23,975 nucleotides of DNA. Source: an uncultured Saprospiraceae bacterium. GTDB taxonomy: Bacteria; Bacteroidota; Bacteroidia; Chitinophagales; Saprospiraceae. The position numbers were made by a program, and so were the translations under genes. Positions 1 through 7,958 of the stretch are shown here, one piece after another. Below the pieces are notes generated by a model that was not told the origin of the DNA, made no database searches, and worked only from the letters and a program-made list of their open reading frames with translations. Location: the NCBI GenBank assembly GCA_937969485.1, contig CALBVQ010000082.1:1-23975 (forward strand), written 5' to 3'. How positions within the stretch are numbered: position 1 is the first letter of the stretch; every line of letters starts with the position of its first letter.

Positions 1-371
1 GTATATTGAAAGATATGTATGCATATGGAGAACTTCATCCACTGATAAAGGAAGTTACTCCGCTATTCTGCACCAAAACACCCGAAGTTTATAAGATAAA
101 AGAACGACCTTATGTATGGCTTCCTCTTATTATTTATTACAAGGCTTGTGTACAAATTGAGGGTCAAAACATTGTTTATGAGGTCACCGATATTCCAAAA
201 TCAAAAGCAAAATTGACGTATACTATCTTCGACAGCAATGAAGGAACAAGGGTTAAATTTCAGCTTCTGTTAGTTAGTAATTTAGTGGGAAAGAAAATTC
301 TTTTCAAAAAAATGCAGAAAGCACAGGATGCATTAATGAATAATCTACAGACCAAGACAAACAAGAGCTAG
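1..371 (+). CDS. 3' part of a small protein, possibly SRPBCC/START-like (partial)
   Basis: The frame is open to the left edge of the window, so the true start lies outside; a TTG at 6 and an ATG at 15 are internal candidates but nothing favours them. About 120 residues remain. They alternate short beta-strand-like stretches (VYEVTDIP, KLTYTIFD, RVKFQLLLV) and end in a basic helix (KKILFKKMQKAQDALMNNL). This pattern resembles the C-terminal half of SRPBCC (polyketide cyclase/START-like) ligand-binding proteins, but no diagnostic motif is visible, so the family is a guess. There is no signal peptide or membrane segment in the part seen. The gene ends with TAG at 369-371 and is followed by a gene-free structured stretch. 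Confidence 0.6.
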   Translation, partial: ILKDMYAYGELHPLIKEVTPLFCTKTPEVYKIKERPYVWLPLIIYYKACVQIEGQNIVYEVTDIPKSKAKLTYTIFDSNEGTRVKFQLLLVSNLVGKKILFKKMQKAQDALMNNLQTKTNKS

Positions 372-419
372 ATAAGATCATTATAGGTTATGATAGATGG
401 GGCGAGTCCCATTGCCCTC

Positions 420-470
420 AAAAAAAAGAGGCCATTGGGCCGGAGTATTCCGTGTTTCGGCAGTGGCCTC
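420..470 (-). terminator. Minus-strand hairpin followed by a U8 run
   Basis: On the minus strand a 10-bp stem (GAGGCCACTG with CAATGGCCTC, one G-U pair; plus-strand arms 428-437 and 461-470) is followed directly by eight T residues (complement of A420-427). This is the classic intrinsic terminator form for leftward transcription. The loop contains a second small hairpin (441-452). On the plus strand, 409-420 can instead pair imperfectly with 428-439, so alternative folds exist. No minus-strand coding gene lies just upstream of it. It could end read-through from the tRNA gene or a small RNA. Confidence 0.5.
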
Positions 471-623
471 ATCACTCACTAACGTTCGCGACATGCACTC
501 CATGTTCCTCTCGCAAAAACTAATGCCTACTGCAGAATATTTTATTTATATGTCGGCAAAGTATTTTACTAGCCCCACAAAAAAATCTTCCTGATCCCTA
601 ATTTCGCAGCTCAACTTGAGTAA

Positions 624-659
624 AATAAAAAAAGGAAGCAACTTTCGTTAACTTCCTTT
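624..659 (-). terminator. Intrinsic terminator of the tRNA-fMet gene
   Basis: Read on the minus strand, AAAGGAAG (complement of 652-659) pairs with CTTCCTTT (complement of 631-638) around an inner part with a GAAA tetraloop. A run of T follows (complement of the A-run 627-633). It starts 4 nt beyond the tRNA 3' end, as expected for a single-gene tRNA transcript. Confidence 0.75.
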
Positions 660-663
660 CTAG

Positions 664-736
<73 letters not shown>

Positions 737-765
737 ATATATCTTTAGTTTTTCATTGCGGACGG

Positions 766-795
766 CAAATATACAATGATTTACAGATTCTCAAA
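766..795 (-). promoter_or_regulatory. Bacteroidota sigma-A type promoter of tRNA-fMet
   Basis: On the minus strand there is TTTG (complement of 792-795), an 18-nt spacer, then TATATTTG (complement of 766-773). This matches the phylum consensus TTTG-N19-TAnnTTTG at every fixed base. Transcription would start near 760, about 24 nt before the mature tRNA 5' end. Confidence 0.75.
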
Positions 796-1017
796 GAATT
801 TATAAGACAAATTTCAAAAAAGAAATATCAGACTTGTTCTGAGTGGATACTTACGGTAAACAAGGTACATACTTGCCGCAAATAATGATCCACTTTAAGG
901 TTTCGCTTGATTCTCAGTCACATCATCAATTGTCCGAATTTCAATTGCAATTACATCTTTTTCGACACTGCAAAAAGGCTTGGTAAGTTCTCTAATCAGG
1001 GAAAACTTAAGATTAAT

Positions 1018-1048
1018 TTTGGATTTAGCAATTGTTGCAATATATTTG
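1018..1048 (+). promoter_or_regulatory. Bacteroidota sigma-A type promoter of the DUF3857 operon
   Basis: TTTG at 1018-1021, exactly 19 nt, then TATATTTG at 1041-1048: a perfect match to TTTG-N19-TAnnTTTG. Transcription would start near 1055. This argues against translation starts at TTG 980 or TTG 1046 for the following gene and favours one downstream (CTG 1070 or ATG 1133). In the rest of the 737-1045 gap I see only this element and the tRNA promoter. Confidence 0.7.
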
Positions 1049-1069
1049 AGAGGCTTTTATTCACATTTA

Positions 1070-3019
1070 CTGAAACTCTTTTCTATTTTATTCCATACTC
1101 TACCATTCCTTAGGTTTTCATTTATTATAATAATGATTACTACGACCTACACTTTTGGCGTAAGCCAAAACTACAATACGCGCAATATAGATAAAGCCCT
1201 ACTTGAGAATGCCGATATGGTGGTACTACTTTCCAATGAAAACCACGATATAACCTCCCAATCTACAATCGTAAGTGAATACCAATATGTGTACACAATT
1301 TTAAATCCCAAAGCAAAAGATGTTGGCGATGTGAACATTCCTTACTCGGACAAGATTTCAACTATAAAAAACCTCAAAATTGAATATTACGACGCTGGTG
1401 GTAAGCTTATAAAGAAAATCAAAAAAAAGGAAATACAAGACAGATCAAGTTATTCCAACAGCAACATGGCAGACGACCAAAGGTTTCTGTCTTACAGTAA
1501 TTCACATAATAGATATCCGTACTCAGTTTCTGTTTCTTATACAAAGGAAAGCAAGTATGCTGCAGTAATACCTAGTTTCAATGCTTTCCCTTACGGTGAT
1601 TATGTGAAGTGCTCAGTTAAGAATAGCCGATTTACCATCACGGGCTCAGTGGAAGACATTCAGTATAAACCCAAGAATTTAGAACAATTCAAAGAATATT
1701 TATCCATAGAAAATCTGCCGATGAATATTGAAGTAAAAGATTTACCGGCTCTACAATCTGAAAAGTATTCACCTAAGAATTCCAGTGTTTTACCTATGGT
1801 TTTCTATGCTAGAAATAACGGCTTTTACAATACAACTCAGGTTAACTTTACAGATTGGCAATCTTACGGAAGGTGGATGTACGACTCTTACCTTAAAGAC
1901 AAGTATAAACTTTCTAATGAAAGTAAAGCAGAGGTTCAAGAAATAGTTGCGGGATTGACGTCTGATGTTGAAAAAGCAAAGAAAATCTATGATTACGTAG
2001 TAAATAACACTCGATATATTAGTATCCAATTGGGGGAAGGAGGTCTAGAGCCATTTGCAGCAGAGGACGTGCATGAAAAAAAATATGGCGATTGCAAAGC
2101 ACTTTCGATGTACTCACTTGCACTTATGAAGGAGGCGGGATTAAAGGCATTCTATACGGTAATCGAAGCCGAGACGGAGTATGTGGAGGATTTCGAAGTA
2201 GATTTTGCTAACATTCAGCAAGGCAATCACATAATTATTGGTGTAGACTTTGGTACGGATACAATATATGCAGATTGCACATCGAATAATGTTCCCTTTG
2301 GGGAAATTAGCTCCTTCACTGACGGGCGGCTTGCAGTAGGAATAAATGAAACAGGTGGAAAGTTAATAAGAACAAATAAGTATACTGACCAAGAAAATTC
2401 CAAAACTTGCAGATCTGATATTTCAGTAGATGGCAACTCGAAGGAATTTAAAATTAACGTAAAGTCCTCGATTTCAGGACATAGACTGTCAACCAGGATT
2501 TACTTTGACAAATATTCGCTGCAAGAAAAAGCAACTAAGATATATCCACATCTTTATCCCTACTTTTCCAAAGAGACGATAGAAGGTTTAACAACGGAAT
2601 TTGATGGGAGAACTTTTTCAGAAGAATTCTCAGTTAGCACGAAGAAATTTATCTCGAGTGCGGGAAATTACTTAATGATTCCCTTTCACGTTCATAAGCT
2701 TGATCGAGTGAAAGTCTCTGAAGATCGTAGGACGCCTTTATATTTTAAGGATGGTTTCGTGAACACCTACATAACAACAGTCAATATTCCAGAGGGATAT
2801 GAATGGACAGGAGGCATAGAAAAGCAAGTACTTGAAAGTAGTTTTGGGCGATTTGAAGTTGTGGAAATCCAAAGCGAGGGCAACACCATACGGACCAAAA
2901 TTGAAGTTTCATGTAAAAGTGGAACATTTTCGGAAGAGCTAACATCCGAATACAACACATGGGTTACCGCGATTGATAAGCTTGAAAACCAAAATATCGT
3001 ATTAAGACCAGTAAAATAA
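1070..3019 (+). CDS. Exported DUF3857 / transglutaminase-like protein with intact catalytic triad
   Basis: This is a three-part protein: an N-terminal DUF3857-type beta domain, a central transglutaminase-like core, and a C-terminal beta domain of DUF3858 type. The core keeps a papain-like triad: Cys in KYGDCKALS (codon 2093-2095), His in GNHIIIGV (2228-2230) and Asp in YADCTSNN (2273-2275). The substrate is unknown; these proteins are usually secreted or periplasmic. The start is uncertain. The promoter at 1018-1048 excludes the upstream TTG codons. CTG 1070 gives a plausible signal peptide (MKLFSILFHTLPFLRFSF, continuing hydrophobically to GVSQ). The first ATG, 1133, would leave only a stub of it. 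I chose CTG 1070 because it restores the signal; ATG 1133 remains possible. The gene is 6 nt upstream of a paralogue that lacks the triad. Confidence 0.85.
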   Translation: MKLFSILFHTLPFLRFSFIIIMITTTYTFGVSQNYNTRNIDKALLENADMVVLLSNENHDITSQSTIVSEYQYVYTILNPKAKDVGDVNIPYSDKISTIKNLKIEYYDAGGKLIKKIKKKEIQDRSSYSNSNMADDQRFLSYSNSHNRYPYSVSVSYTKESKYAAVIPSFNAFPYGDYVKCSVKNSRFTITGSVEDIQYKPKNLEQFKEYLSIENLPMNIEVKDLPALQSEKYSPKNSSVLPMVFYARNNGFYNTTQVNFTDWQSYGRWMYDSYLKDKYKLSNESKAEVQEIVAGLTSDVEKAKKIYDYVVNNTRYISIQLGEGGLEPFAAEDVHEKKYGDCKALSMYSLALMKEAGLKAFYTVIEAETEYVEDFEVDFANIQQGNHIIIGVDFGTDTIYADCTSNNVPFGEISSFTDGRLAVGINETGGKLIRTNKYTDQENSKTCRSDISVDGNSKEFKINVKSSISGHRLSTRIYFDKYSLQEKATKIYPHLYPYFSKETIEGLTTEFDGRTFSEEFSVSTKKFISSAGNYLMIPFHVHKLDRVKVSEDRRTPLYFKDGFVNTYITTVNIPEGYEWTGGIEKQVLESSFGRFEVVEIQSEGNTIRTKIEVSCKSGTFSEELTSEYNTWVTAIDKLENQNIVLRPVK

Positions 3020-3025
3020 GAACAC

Positions 3026-4996
3026 ATGAGAGCATCTATTCTATTGATATTACTAATTTTTCCTCTACTGGCTTGCGCCCAAAAAACTGAAAAATTTAAG
3101 TTTAAGAAAGTTAGTAAAACACTTTTAGAGCAAACTGAACACCCGCTGTATGCGGATGCTATTGCTGCTTTTGATCAGAATCGATGTAGAATATGGTATG
3201 AATACCTGCCGGGCGAAGGATTTGTTGCAATCATTGAAACGATTCATAGAATTAAGATATACAAAGAAGAGGGAAAGGAATATGGTAACATAGAGCTATC
3301 TCTTTATAATAATGTTAAAGATGAAGAGGAAATTATCAAGATGGATGCAATGACCTTCAATATGGTAAATGACAAAGTTGAAAAAACCAGTGTTTCGAAA
3401 TCAGATATTTTCACAAACCGTGTCAATGATAACTATGTCACGTATAGTGTCGCTTTGCCCAATGTGCAAATAGGTTCTGTCCTTGAAATCAAATATCAAA
3501 TGCGTACTCCTTTTTATTTTTACCTTGACCCATTTTACCTGCAAAAGTCAGTACCAGTTAACAACATGTCATACGAGGCAGATTTTCCAGAATACTTTTC
3601 ATACAATCCTATTATCAAAGGCGGAATAAATATGAAAGAGGAAAAATCCACAAAACAACGATCGTTGAGATTGGATAACAATGAAAGTGAAAATTATCTT
3701 TCACAGGATTGGAAATTTGAAGGTCAGAATATTTCTCCCGTGAAAGATGAAAAATATGTTCATAACATGAAGAACTACATGTCTTCCATTTCGTGGGAGT
3801 TACGTTCAACAAATTTCCCAGGATCGTTTGTAAAAAATTACAATACTTCTTGGAATCAAGTTGCAAAGCAATTGAACGAACGAGAAAGTTTCGGTAAGTA
3901 TATAAGAGCCAACAATAAGGAGATAAAAGAGGTACTGGCGTCTTTTGAAGGACTTGACGACAAGGAGAAGATTAAGGCGATATACGAACATGTTTCATTG
4001 AATTATAAGTGGAATGAGAGGCATTCAGCGTTAGGAGGAAAGTTACGGACTTTTGTAAAGGAAAAGACAGGGAATTCCGGGCAAATAAATCTGCTAATGG
4101 TAAATATGTTGCAAAAGTCTGGCATCGAAGCTTTCCCGATTGTTCTAAAAACTAGAGGTAATGGCTACATGAATGCGACATTTGCGTCACTTTCAGAATT
4201 AAACTATGTGATTGCAGGGGTACAAACAGAAAAAGGCATCCTATTTCTAGATGGGACGATTCCGTATTTACCGATGGGATCATTACCTAGCAAAGCCATC
4301 AACTTACATGGAGTAATTATTAAGGGTAATGTAGCGGAGAAGATCAACATTTCTAGTCCTAATCAAGATAAATACACGCACTTATTAAAATTAAAATTGA
4401 CAGAAGATGGGCAATTGGTAGGTGAACGATCAAGTGCTTACTTCAAATATTCAAGTTTTGAAGAGAGGGTGAAAATTAGGCTAGCAGATTCAAAAGATGA
4501 ATATTTTGCGAGTCAACACGAAGAAAACAACAAGATCAGCTATTCAGAATTGAATGTAGAAAATGTCGAAAGTTTTTCAAAGCCTATCAAGGTAAGTGCG
4601 AAAGTAGACTATTCAGGATATGTGCAGAAGATTGATGGAAAGATATTCATTCCAACATTACTTGACCTAGGAATTACCGAAAACCCTTTCAGAGAAGGTG
4701 AGCGAAATTACAACTTAACATTTAATACAACGCATTCATCAAAGATCATTCTTAACATAGAAATTCCAGAAGGTTATGTTGTTGAAAGTATTCCTGAAAC
4801 CATATCGTTGGCCTTACCTGAAAAGAAATTAGTATACAGGTTTAAAACTGTTGTAATGGATAATACGATTAATATTACCTCATTTACTGATCGGAAAACG
4901 GACAATATTAATTATGACTTGTATTCCAGTTTGAGAGAAATCTATTCAGAGATACTTAACCGAAGTACAGAGCAGATTGTGCTAGCGAGGGAATAA
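3026..4996 (+). CDS. Exported DUF3857 / transglutaminase-like protein lacking the Cys-His pair
   Basis: This 656-residue protein is the same architecture as the gene 6 nt upstream, with which it forms an operon. The signal peptide MRASILLILLIFPLLACAQ contains LLAC, so it may be a lipoprotein at Cys17; cleavage after ACAQ by signal peptidase I is the alternative. The transglutaminase core is recognisable (KIKAIYEHVSLNYKWNE, INLLMVNMLQKSGIEAFPIV). At the catalytic Cys position there is Ser351 (TGNSGQI), at the His position Asn393 (SELNYVIAG), and only Asp409 (FLDGT) is kept. It is therefore probably not a cysteine transglutaminase or protease. It could be a binding or structural partner of the intact upstream protein. 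It ends with TAA at 4994-4996, and no clear intrinsic terminator follows. Confidence 0.9.
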   Translation: MRASILLILLIFPLLACAQKTEKFKFKKVSKTLLEQTEHPLYADAIAAFDQNRCRIWYEYLPGEGFVAIIETIHRIKIYKEEGKEYGNIELSLYNNVKDEEEIIKMDAMTFNMVNDKVEKTSVSKSDIFTNRVNDNYVTYSVALPNVQIGSVLEIKYQMRTPFYFYLDPFYLQKSVPVNNMSYEADFPEYFSYNPIIKGGINMKEEKSTKQRSLRLDNNESENYLSQDWKFEGQNISPVKDEKYVHNMKNYMSSISWELRSTNFPGSFVKNYNTSWNQVAKQLNERESFGKYIRANNKEIKEVLASFEGLDDKEKIKAIYEHVSLNYKWNERHSALGGKLRTFVKEKTGNSGQINLLMVNMLQKSGIEAFPIVLKTRGNGYMNATFASLSELNYVIAGVQTEKGILFLDGTIPYLPMGSLPSKAINLHGVIIKGNVAEKINISSPNQDKYTHLLKLKLTEDGQLVGERSSAYFKYSSFEERVKIRLADSKDEYFASQHEENNKISYSELNVENVESFSKPIKVSAKVDYSGYVQKIDGKIFIPTLLDLGITENPFREGERNYNLTFNTTHSSKIILNIEIPEGYVVESIPETISLALPEKKLVYRFKTVVMDNTINITSFTDRKTDNINYDLYSSLREIYSEILNRSTEQIVLARE

Positions 4997-5067
4997 GAAA
5001 GGAAAACAAAGGCTGGAGGATGTACAAAAAAAAACAATGAAAGTTATTATTCACGGGGATTTCCAAC

Positions 5068-5084
5068 TTACGTAGTACGTAAAA
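5068..5084 (+). repeat. Dispersed palindromic repeat, copy 1
   Basis: TTACGTAGTACGTAAAA. The core TACGTAGTACGTA is its own reverse complement except for the central base, and it can fold as TTACG-TAGTA-CGTAA. I call the G-centred orientation plus. Confidence 0.7.
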
Positions 5085-5223
5085 CATCAAGAAAAAATAA
5101 CTCCATTTTTACAGTTGAATAAAACAATGGGAAACTCAAAATTATAAGGTAGCGAAATTTCTACTCATGCTGCATTTATGAATAATAAAAAAGTGTAAGC
5201 ATTAGAGGCGATGGGCATTTTCA

Positions 5224-5242
5224 GACTACGTAGTACGTTAAA
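5224..5242 (+). repeat. Dispersed palindromic repeat, copy 2
   Basis: GACTACGTAGTACGTTAAA. It shares the leading CAGAC and the trailing AAAATT with copy 3, so the conserved unit is longer than the palindrome itself. Confidence 0.7.
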
Positions 5243-5379
5243 ATTAGAAGACCTAATCACTGTCATTCAAAATTGATAATGTGATAGCTTCACGTACCGA
5301 CTTTATAAATTGACTAAATATCAAGTGCCCACATTTAAGAAAAAAAAGATGTAAATACCAATATTTATTGGGCCTCCCA

Positions 5380-5399
5380 GACTACGTAGTACGTAAAAT
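5380..5399 (+). repeat. Dispersed palindromic repeat, copy 3
   Basis: GACTACGTAGTACGTAAAAT, preceded by CCCA and followed by TTG. It lies about 85 nt upstream of the beta-glucosidase start codon. Confidence 0.7.
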
Positions 5400-5482
5400 T
5401 TGATTTCTCCTCCCATCAACCTCAAATCCTTCGTCTTTGTAATTCCATTTAAAATTTTCTCTTAACTTCGCCCTAAAAATAC

Positions 5483-6868
5483 ATGCTGTCATTTCCTAAA
5501 AACTTTACATGGGGTTCCGCAACATCTGCATATCAAATCGAAGGTGCGTGGAATATTGATGGGAAAGGACCTTCGATATGGGATAGCTTCTGTATGATAC
5601 CCGCTAAGATTTCTAACAATGATAATGGAAATAAAGCATGCGATCACTATCACAAATTTGAGGACGATATTAAGATGATGAAATCTCTGGGGCTAAAAGC
5701 TTATCGATTTAGCATAGCTTGGCCAAGGATATTACCAACTGGTAAAGGAAAGATTAACAAAGAAGGAATAAGATTCTACAGCCAAGTAATTGACTGTTTA
5801 CTCGAAAACGGCATTGAACCTTGGGTAACATTATACCACTGGGATTTACCTCTTGCTCTACAGTTTGAAGACGATGGTTGGTTAGGAGATAGTATTTCAG
5901 ATCATTTTGCAAATTATGCAAAGATTTGCTTTGAGAATTTTGGAGATAGGGTAAAAAACTGGATTACAATAAATGAAGCTTGGGTTGCCGCGATGCTTGG
6001 ATATGGTCAAGGAGTATTTGCTCCAGGAAGAGTGTCAAATGTTGAGCCATACTTAGCTGGTCATAATTTACTTTTGGCTCATGGCAAGGCAGCTAAAATC
6101 TATAGATCAACTTTTAAGTCTAAGCAAGGTGGTCGAATAGGTATTACCAATAATTGTGATTGGAGAGAACCTCTCACTAAAAGTCCTGAAGATCAGGAAG
6201 CCGCAGAGCGCGCACTTGAATTTTTCTTAGGTTGGTTTGCGGATCCCATCTATAAAGGGGATTATCCAGAGAGCATGAAAAGTCGACTGGGCGAGCGACT
6301 ACCAGCATTTACTGAAGAAGAAAAGAAAATGCTACTTGGAAGTTCTGATTTTTTTGGACTCAATCACTACACAACTATGATGGCAGCTCAATCTAAACCC
6401 GATGATCCTATAGGTAGTGTATATGGTAATGGAGGTTTGAGTGATGATCAAGACGTCACTTTATCGCTGAATAAGGAGTGGAAGCTCACAAGTATGAAAT
6501 GGGCTGTAGTGCCGTGGGGTTGTAAGAAATTACTGAATTGGATTGCTAAAAGATATAATAACCCTGAGATTGTAATCACGGAAAATGGATGTGCTTATGA
6601 TGACAAAATAATAGAGGGAAAGATTGAAGATCACCACAGATTAGAGTTTTACAAAACATATCTTGAGGCATGTCATGAAGCGCTATGTGACGGTGTAAAT
6701 CTTACGGGATACTTCGCGTGGTCATTAATGGACAACTTTGAATGGGCAAGTGGTTACGAAAAGCGATTTGGTCTCGTACATATAGATTTCAAAAATTTGC
6801 AAAGAACGCCAAAGTCATCAGCAATTTGGTATTCTTCGGTAATTGAAAATAATGGCATCAATATCTAG
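5483..6868 (+). CDS. GH1 family beta-glucosidase (cytoplasmic)
   Basis: A 461-residue glycoside hydrolase family 1 enzyme, full length for the family. It should hydrolyse beta-linked glucosides or related disaccharides by the retaining mechanism. Family landmarks appear in order: FTWGSATSAYQIEGA at the N-terminus, YRFSIAWPRI, LYHWDLP, the acid/base glutamate Glu165 in ITINEAW (TxNEP-type motif with Ala for Pro), the nucleophile Glu367 in VITENG, and the glycone-binding segment DNFEWASGYEKRFGL near the C-terminus. There is no signal peptide, so it probably acts on imported oligosaccharides. It starts at ATG 5483 and is preceded by the repeat-bearing gap. Its last 11 nt overlap the 3' end of the convergent WG-repeat gene. 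Substrate range cannot be read from sequence. Confidence 0.96.
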   Translation: MLSFPKNFTWGSATSAYQIEGAWNIDGKGPSIWDSFCMIPAKISNNDNGNKACDHYHKFEDDIKMMKSLGLKAYRFSIAWPRILPTGKGKINKEGIRFYSQVIDCLLENGIEPWVTLYHWDLPLALQFEDDGWLGDSISDHFANYAKICFENFGDRVKNWITINEAWVAAMLGYGQGVFAPGRVSNVEPYLAGHNLLLAHGKAAKIYRSTFKSKQGGRIGITNNCDWREPLTKSPEDQEAAERALEFFLGWFADPIYKGDYPESMKSRLGERLPAFTEEEKKMLLGSSDFFGLNHYTTMMAAQSKPDDPIGSVYGNGGLSDDQDVTLSLNKEWKLTSMKWAVVPWGCKKLLNWIAKRYNNPEIVITENGCAYDDKIIEGKIEDHHRLEFYKTYLEACHEALCDGVNLTGYFAWSLMDNFEWASGYEKRFGLVHIDFKNLQRTPKSSAIWYSSVIENNGINI

Positions 6869-7955
6869 CGAAAAAGTCGTGAATTCGCTCGTATTGAGGC
6901 TCAATCAGCCAGCTTAAATCCTTTTTTATGTAACCCATTTTTCCTTGAGCTTCTGCGATGGCTATTCCATTCTTAAATTGCAAAGCGACACGAGCATCAA
7001 TGGATGTAAAATCGCCCTTAGTAGAAACTATTCCTAGTTTTCCATCATGCGTTCTCACAACTGCCACACCTTCTGAAAAACTATCAGCTTCAGCATATTT
7101 ACCCTCAAAGACCTCTTTCCCTTCCAAATCAATAAAACTCCAATTTCCATCATTTGCTACTGCGGCAATTCCTTCCTGGAAATCGCGTGTACTGCGAAAA
7201 GGGCCGAGGACCTCTACTCCTTCCTTGTTGATAAAAAAGTGCTCCTCTCCCTTCTTGACAGAAGCTAGTCCTTGCTTAAAACCTCTTCCTCCGTCATATT
7301 TGTAAGAAATCTTCAGCTCTCCTGAACTGTCAATAAACCCATACTTTCCATTAAGCAATACCAATGCGAAATCTTCTGAAAAACCTTGAGTTGTAAAATC
7401 AGCAGGGCCTATCACCACGTTTCCGTCTCTATCCCAAAATTCGATCCTCCCATCTTTAAAGACAGCTACTTTCCCATCCTGAAATTCACCATATCCAGCT
7501 AAGTTTGCCTCTTTTAGAACTTCTCCTTCTTTATTTATTAATCTCTTAGACGGTCCATAGCTAACGATCGTCCTACCTTCCTTATAAACAAAGGGTAAAT
7601 CGCTCTTAATTTCCTCATAAAAAACACCTTCCTTATCCATGGCTGTGTAGTACGCTCCATATACTTGATCTTCTCCTGGCCACCGAAGACCATCCATAGC
7701 AACACAGACCAAGTCATCAGAAAAGTATGTCGCGTATGTAAACACTTTATCAAACAACACTTCATTTCTTTCATTAATAAAGTACCACTGATTATCTTTT
7801 CTTACTGAGGTAATGTACTTGTAATCTTTCATTTGAGCATTTTCTTTTGGACGTAAGTCCTCTTTACCTAGAATATCATTCTTTACCTCATCTTTAACTG
7901 GTGCACCACAACCAGTAAATGAAAGCAAAATCACTAAATAAATGAATTTATTCAT
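6858..7955 (-). CDS. WG-repeat lipoprotein
   Basis: A 365-residue protein with a lipoprotein signal peptide (hydrophobic MNKFIYLVILLSFTGC, lipid-attachment Cys16). The rest is WG-type repeats of about 40 residues, recognisable from units such as GKYGFIDSSGEL, GNWSFIDLEGKE, GKLGIVSTKGD and GKMGYIKKDL, each followed by an F/Y..G.A.V strand. I count about seven or eight units, some degenerate. Such repeats form beta structures thought to mediate binding; no enzyme activity is known from them. It is the last gene of the leftward operon, starting 3 nt after the stop of the preceding lipoprotein gene. Its 3' end overlaps the beta-glucosidase gene by 11 nt. A role as accessory or second immunity factor for the large toxin-like protein is inference from position only. 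Confidence 0.9.
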   Translation of the reverse strand: MNKFIYLVILLSFTGCGAPVKDEVKNDILGKEDLRPKENAQMKDYKYITSVRKDNQWYFINERNEVLFDKVFTYATYFSDDLVCVAMDGLRWPGEDQVYGAYYTAMDKEGVFYEEIKSDLPFVYKEGRTIVSYGPSKRLINKEGEVLKEANLAGYGEFQDGKVAVFKDGRIEFWDRDGNVVIGPADFTTQGFSEDFALVLLNGKYGFIDSSGELKISYKYDGGRGFKQGLASVKKGEEHFFINKEGVEVLGPFRSTRDFQEGIAAVANDGNWSFIDLEGKEVFEGKYAEADSFSEGVAVVRTHDGKLGIVSTKGDFTSIDARVALQFKNGIAIAEAQGKMGYIKKDLSWLIEPQYERIHDFFARY

Positions 7956-7958
7956 GAA

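Larger units (their letters stand above)
4997..5482. other. 486-nt AT-rich gene-free gap carrying three palindromic repeats
   Basis: I see no credible reading frame here. The notable content is three copies of the palindromic repeat, at 5068-5084, 5224-5242 and 5380-5399, spaced 158 and 156 nt apart. The sequence between copies is not clearly a repeated unit. No complete TTTG-N19-TAnnTTTG promoter was found for the beta-glucosidase gene; the closest is TAAAATTTG at 5394-5402, which has one base too many in the spacer. Confidence 0.6.

Noticed and set aside
398..577. TGGGGC and GCCCCA as terminal inverted repeats of a miniature mobile element
   Set aside because: Only 6 bp long, with no flanking target duplication visible; too weak to claim.
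397..594. Possible small protein of 65 residues
   Set aside because: It spans the hairpin-rich island and has no plausible composition or start context; structure at the nucleotide level explains the stretch better.
5068..5399. The three regularly spaced palindromes as a CRISPR array
   Set aside because: Spacing of about 156 nt, short palindromic core, no cas genes and other copies 14 kb away rule out CRISPR.
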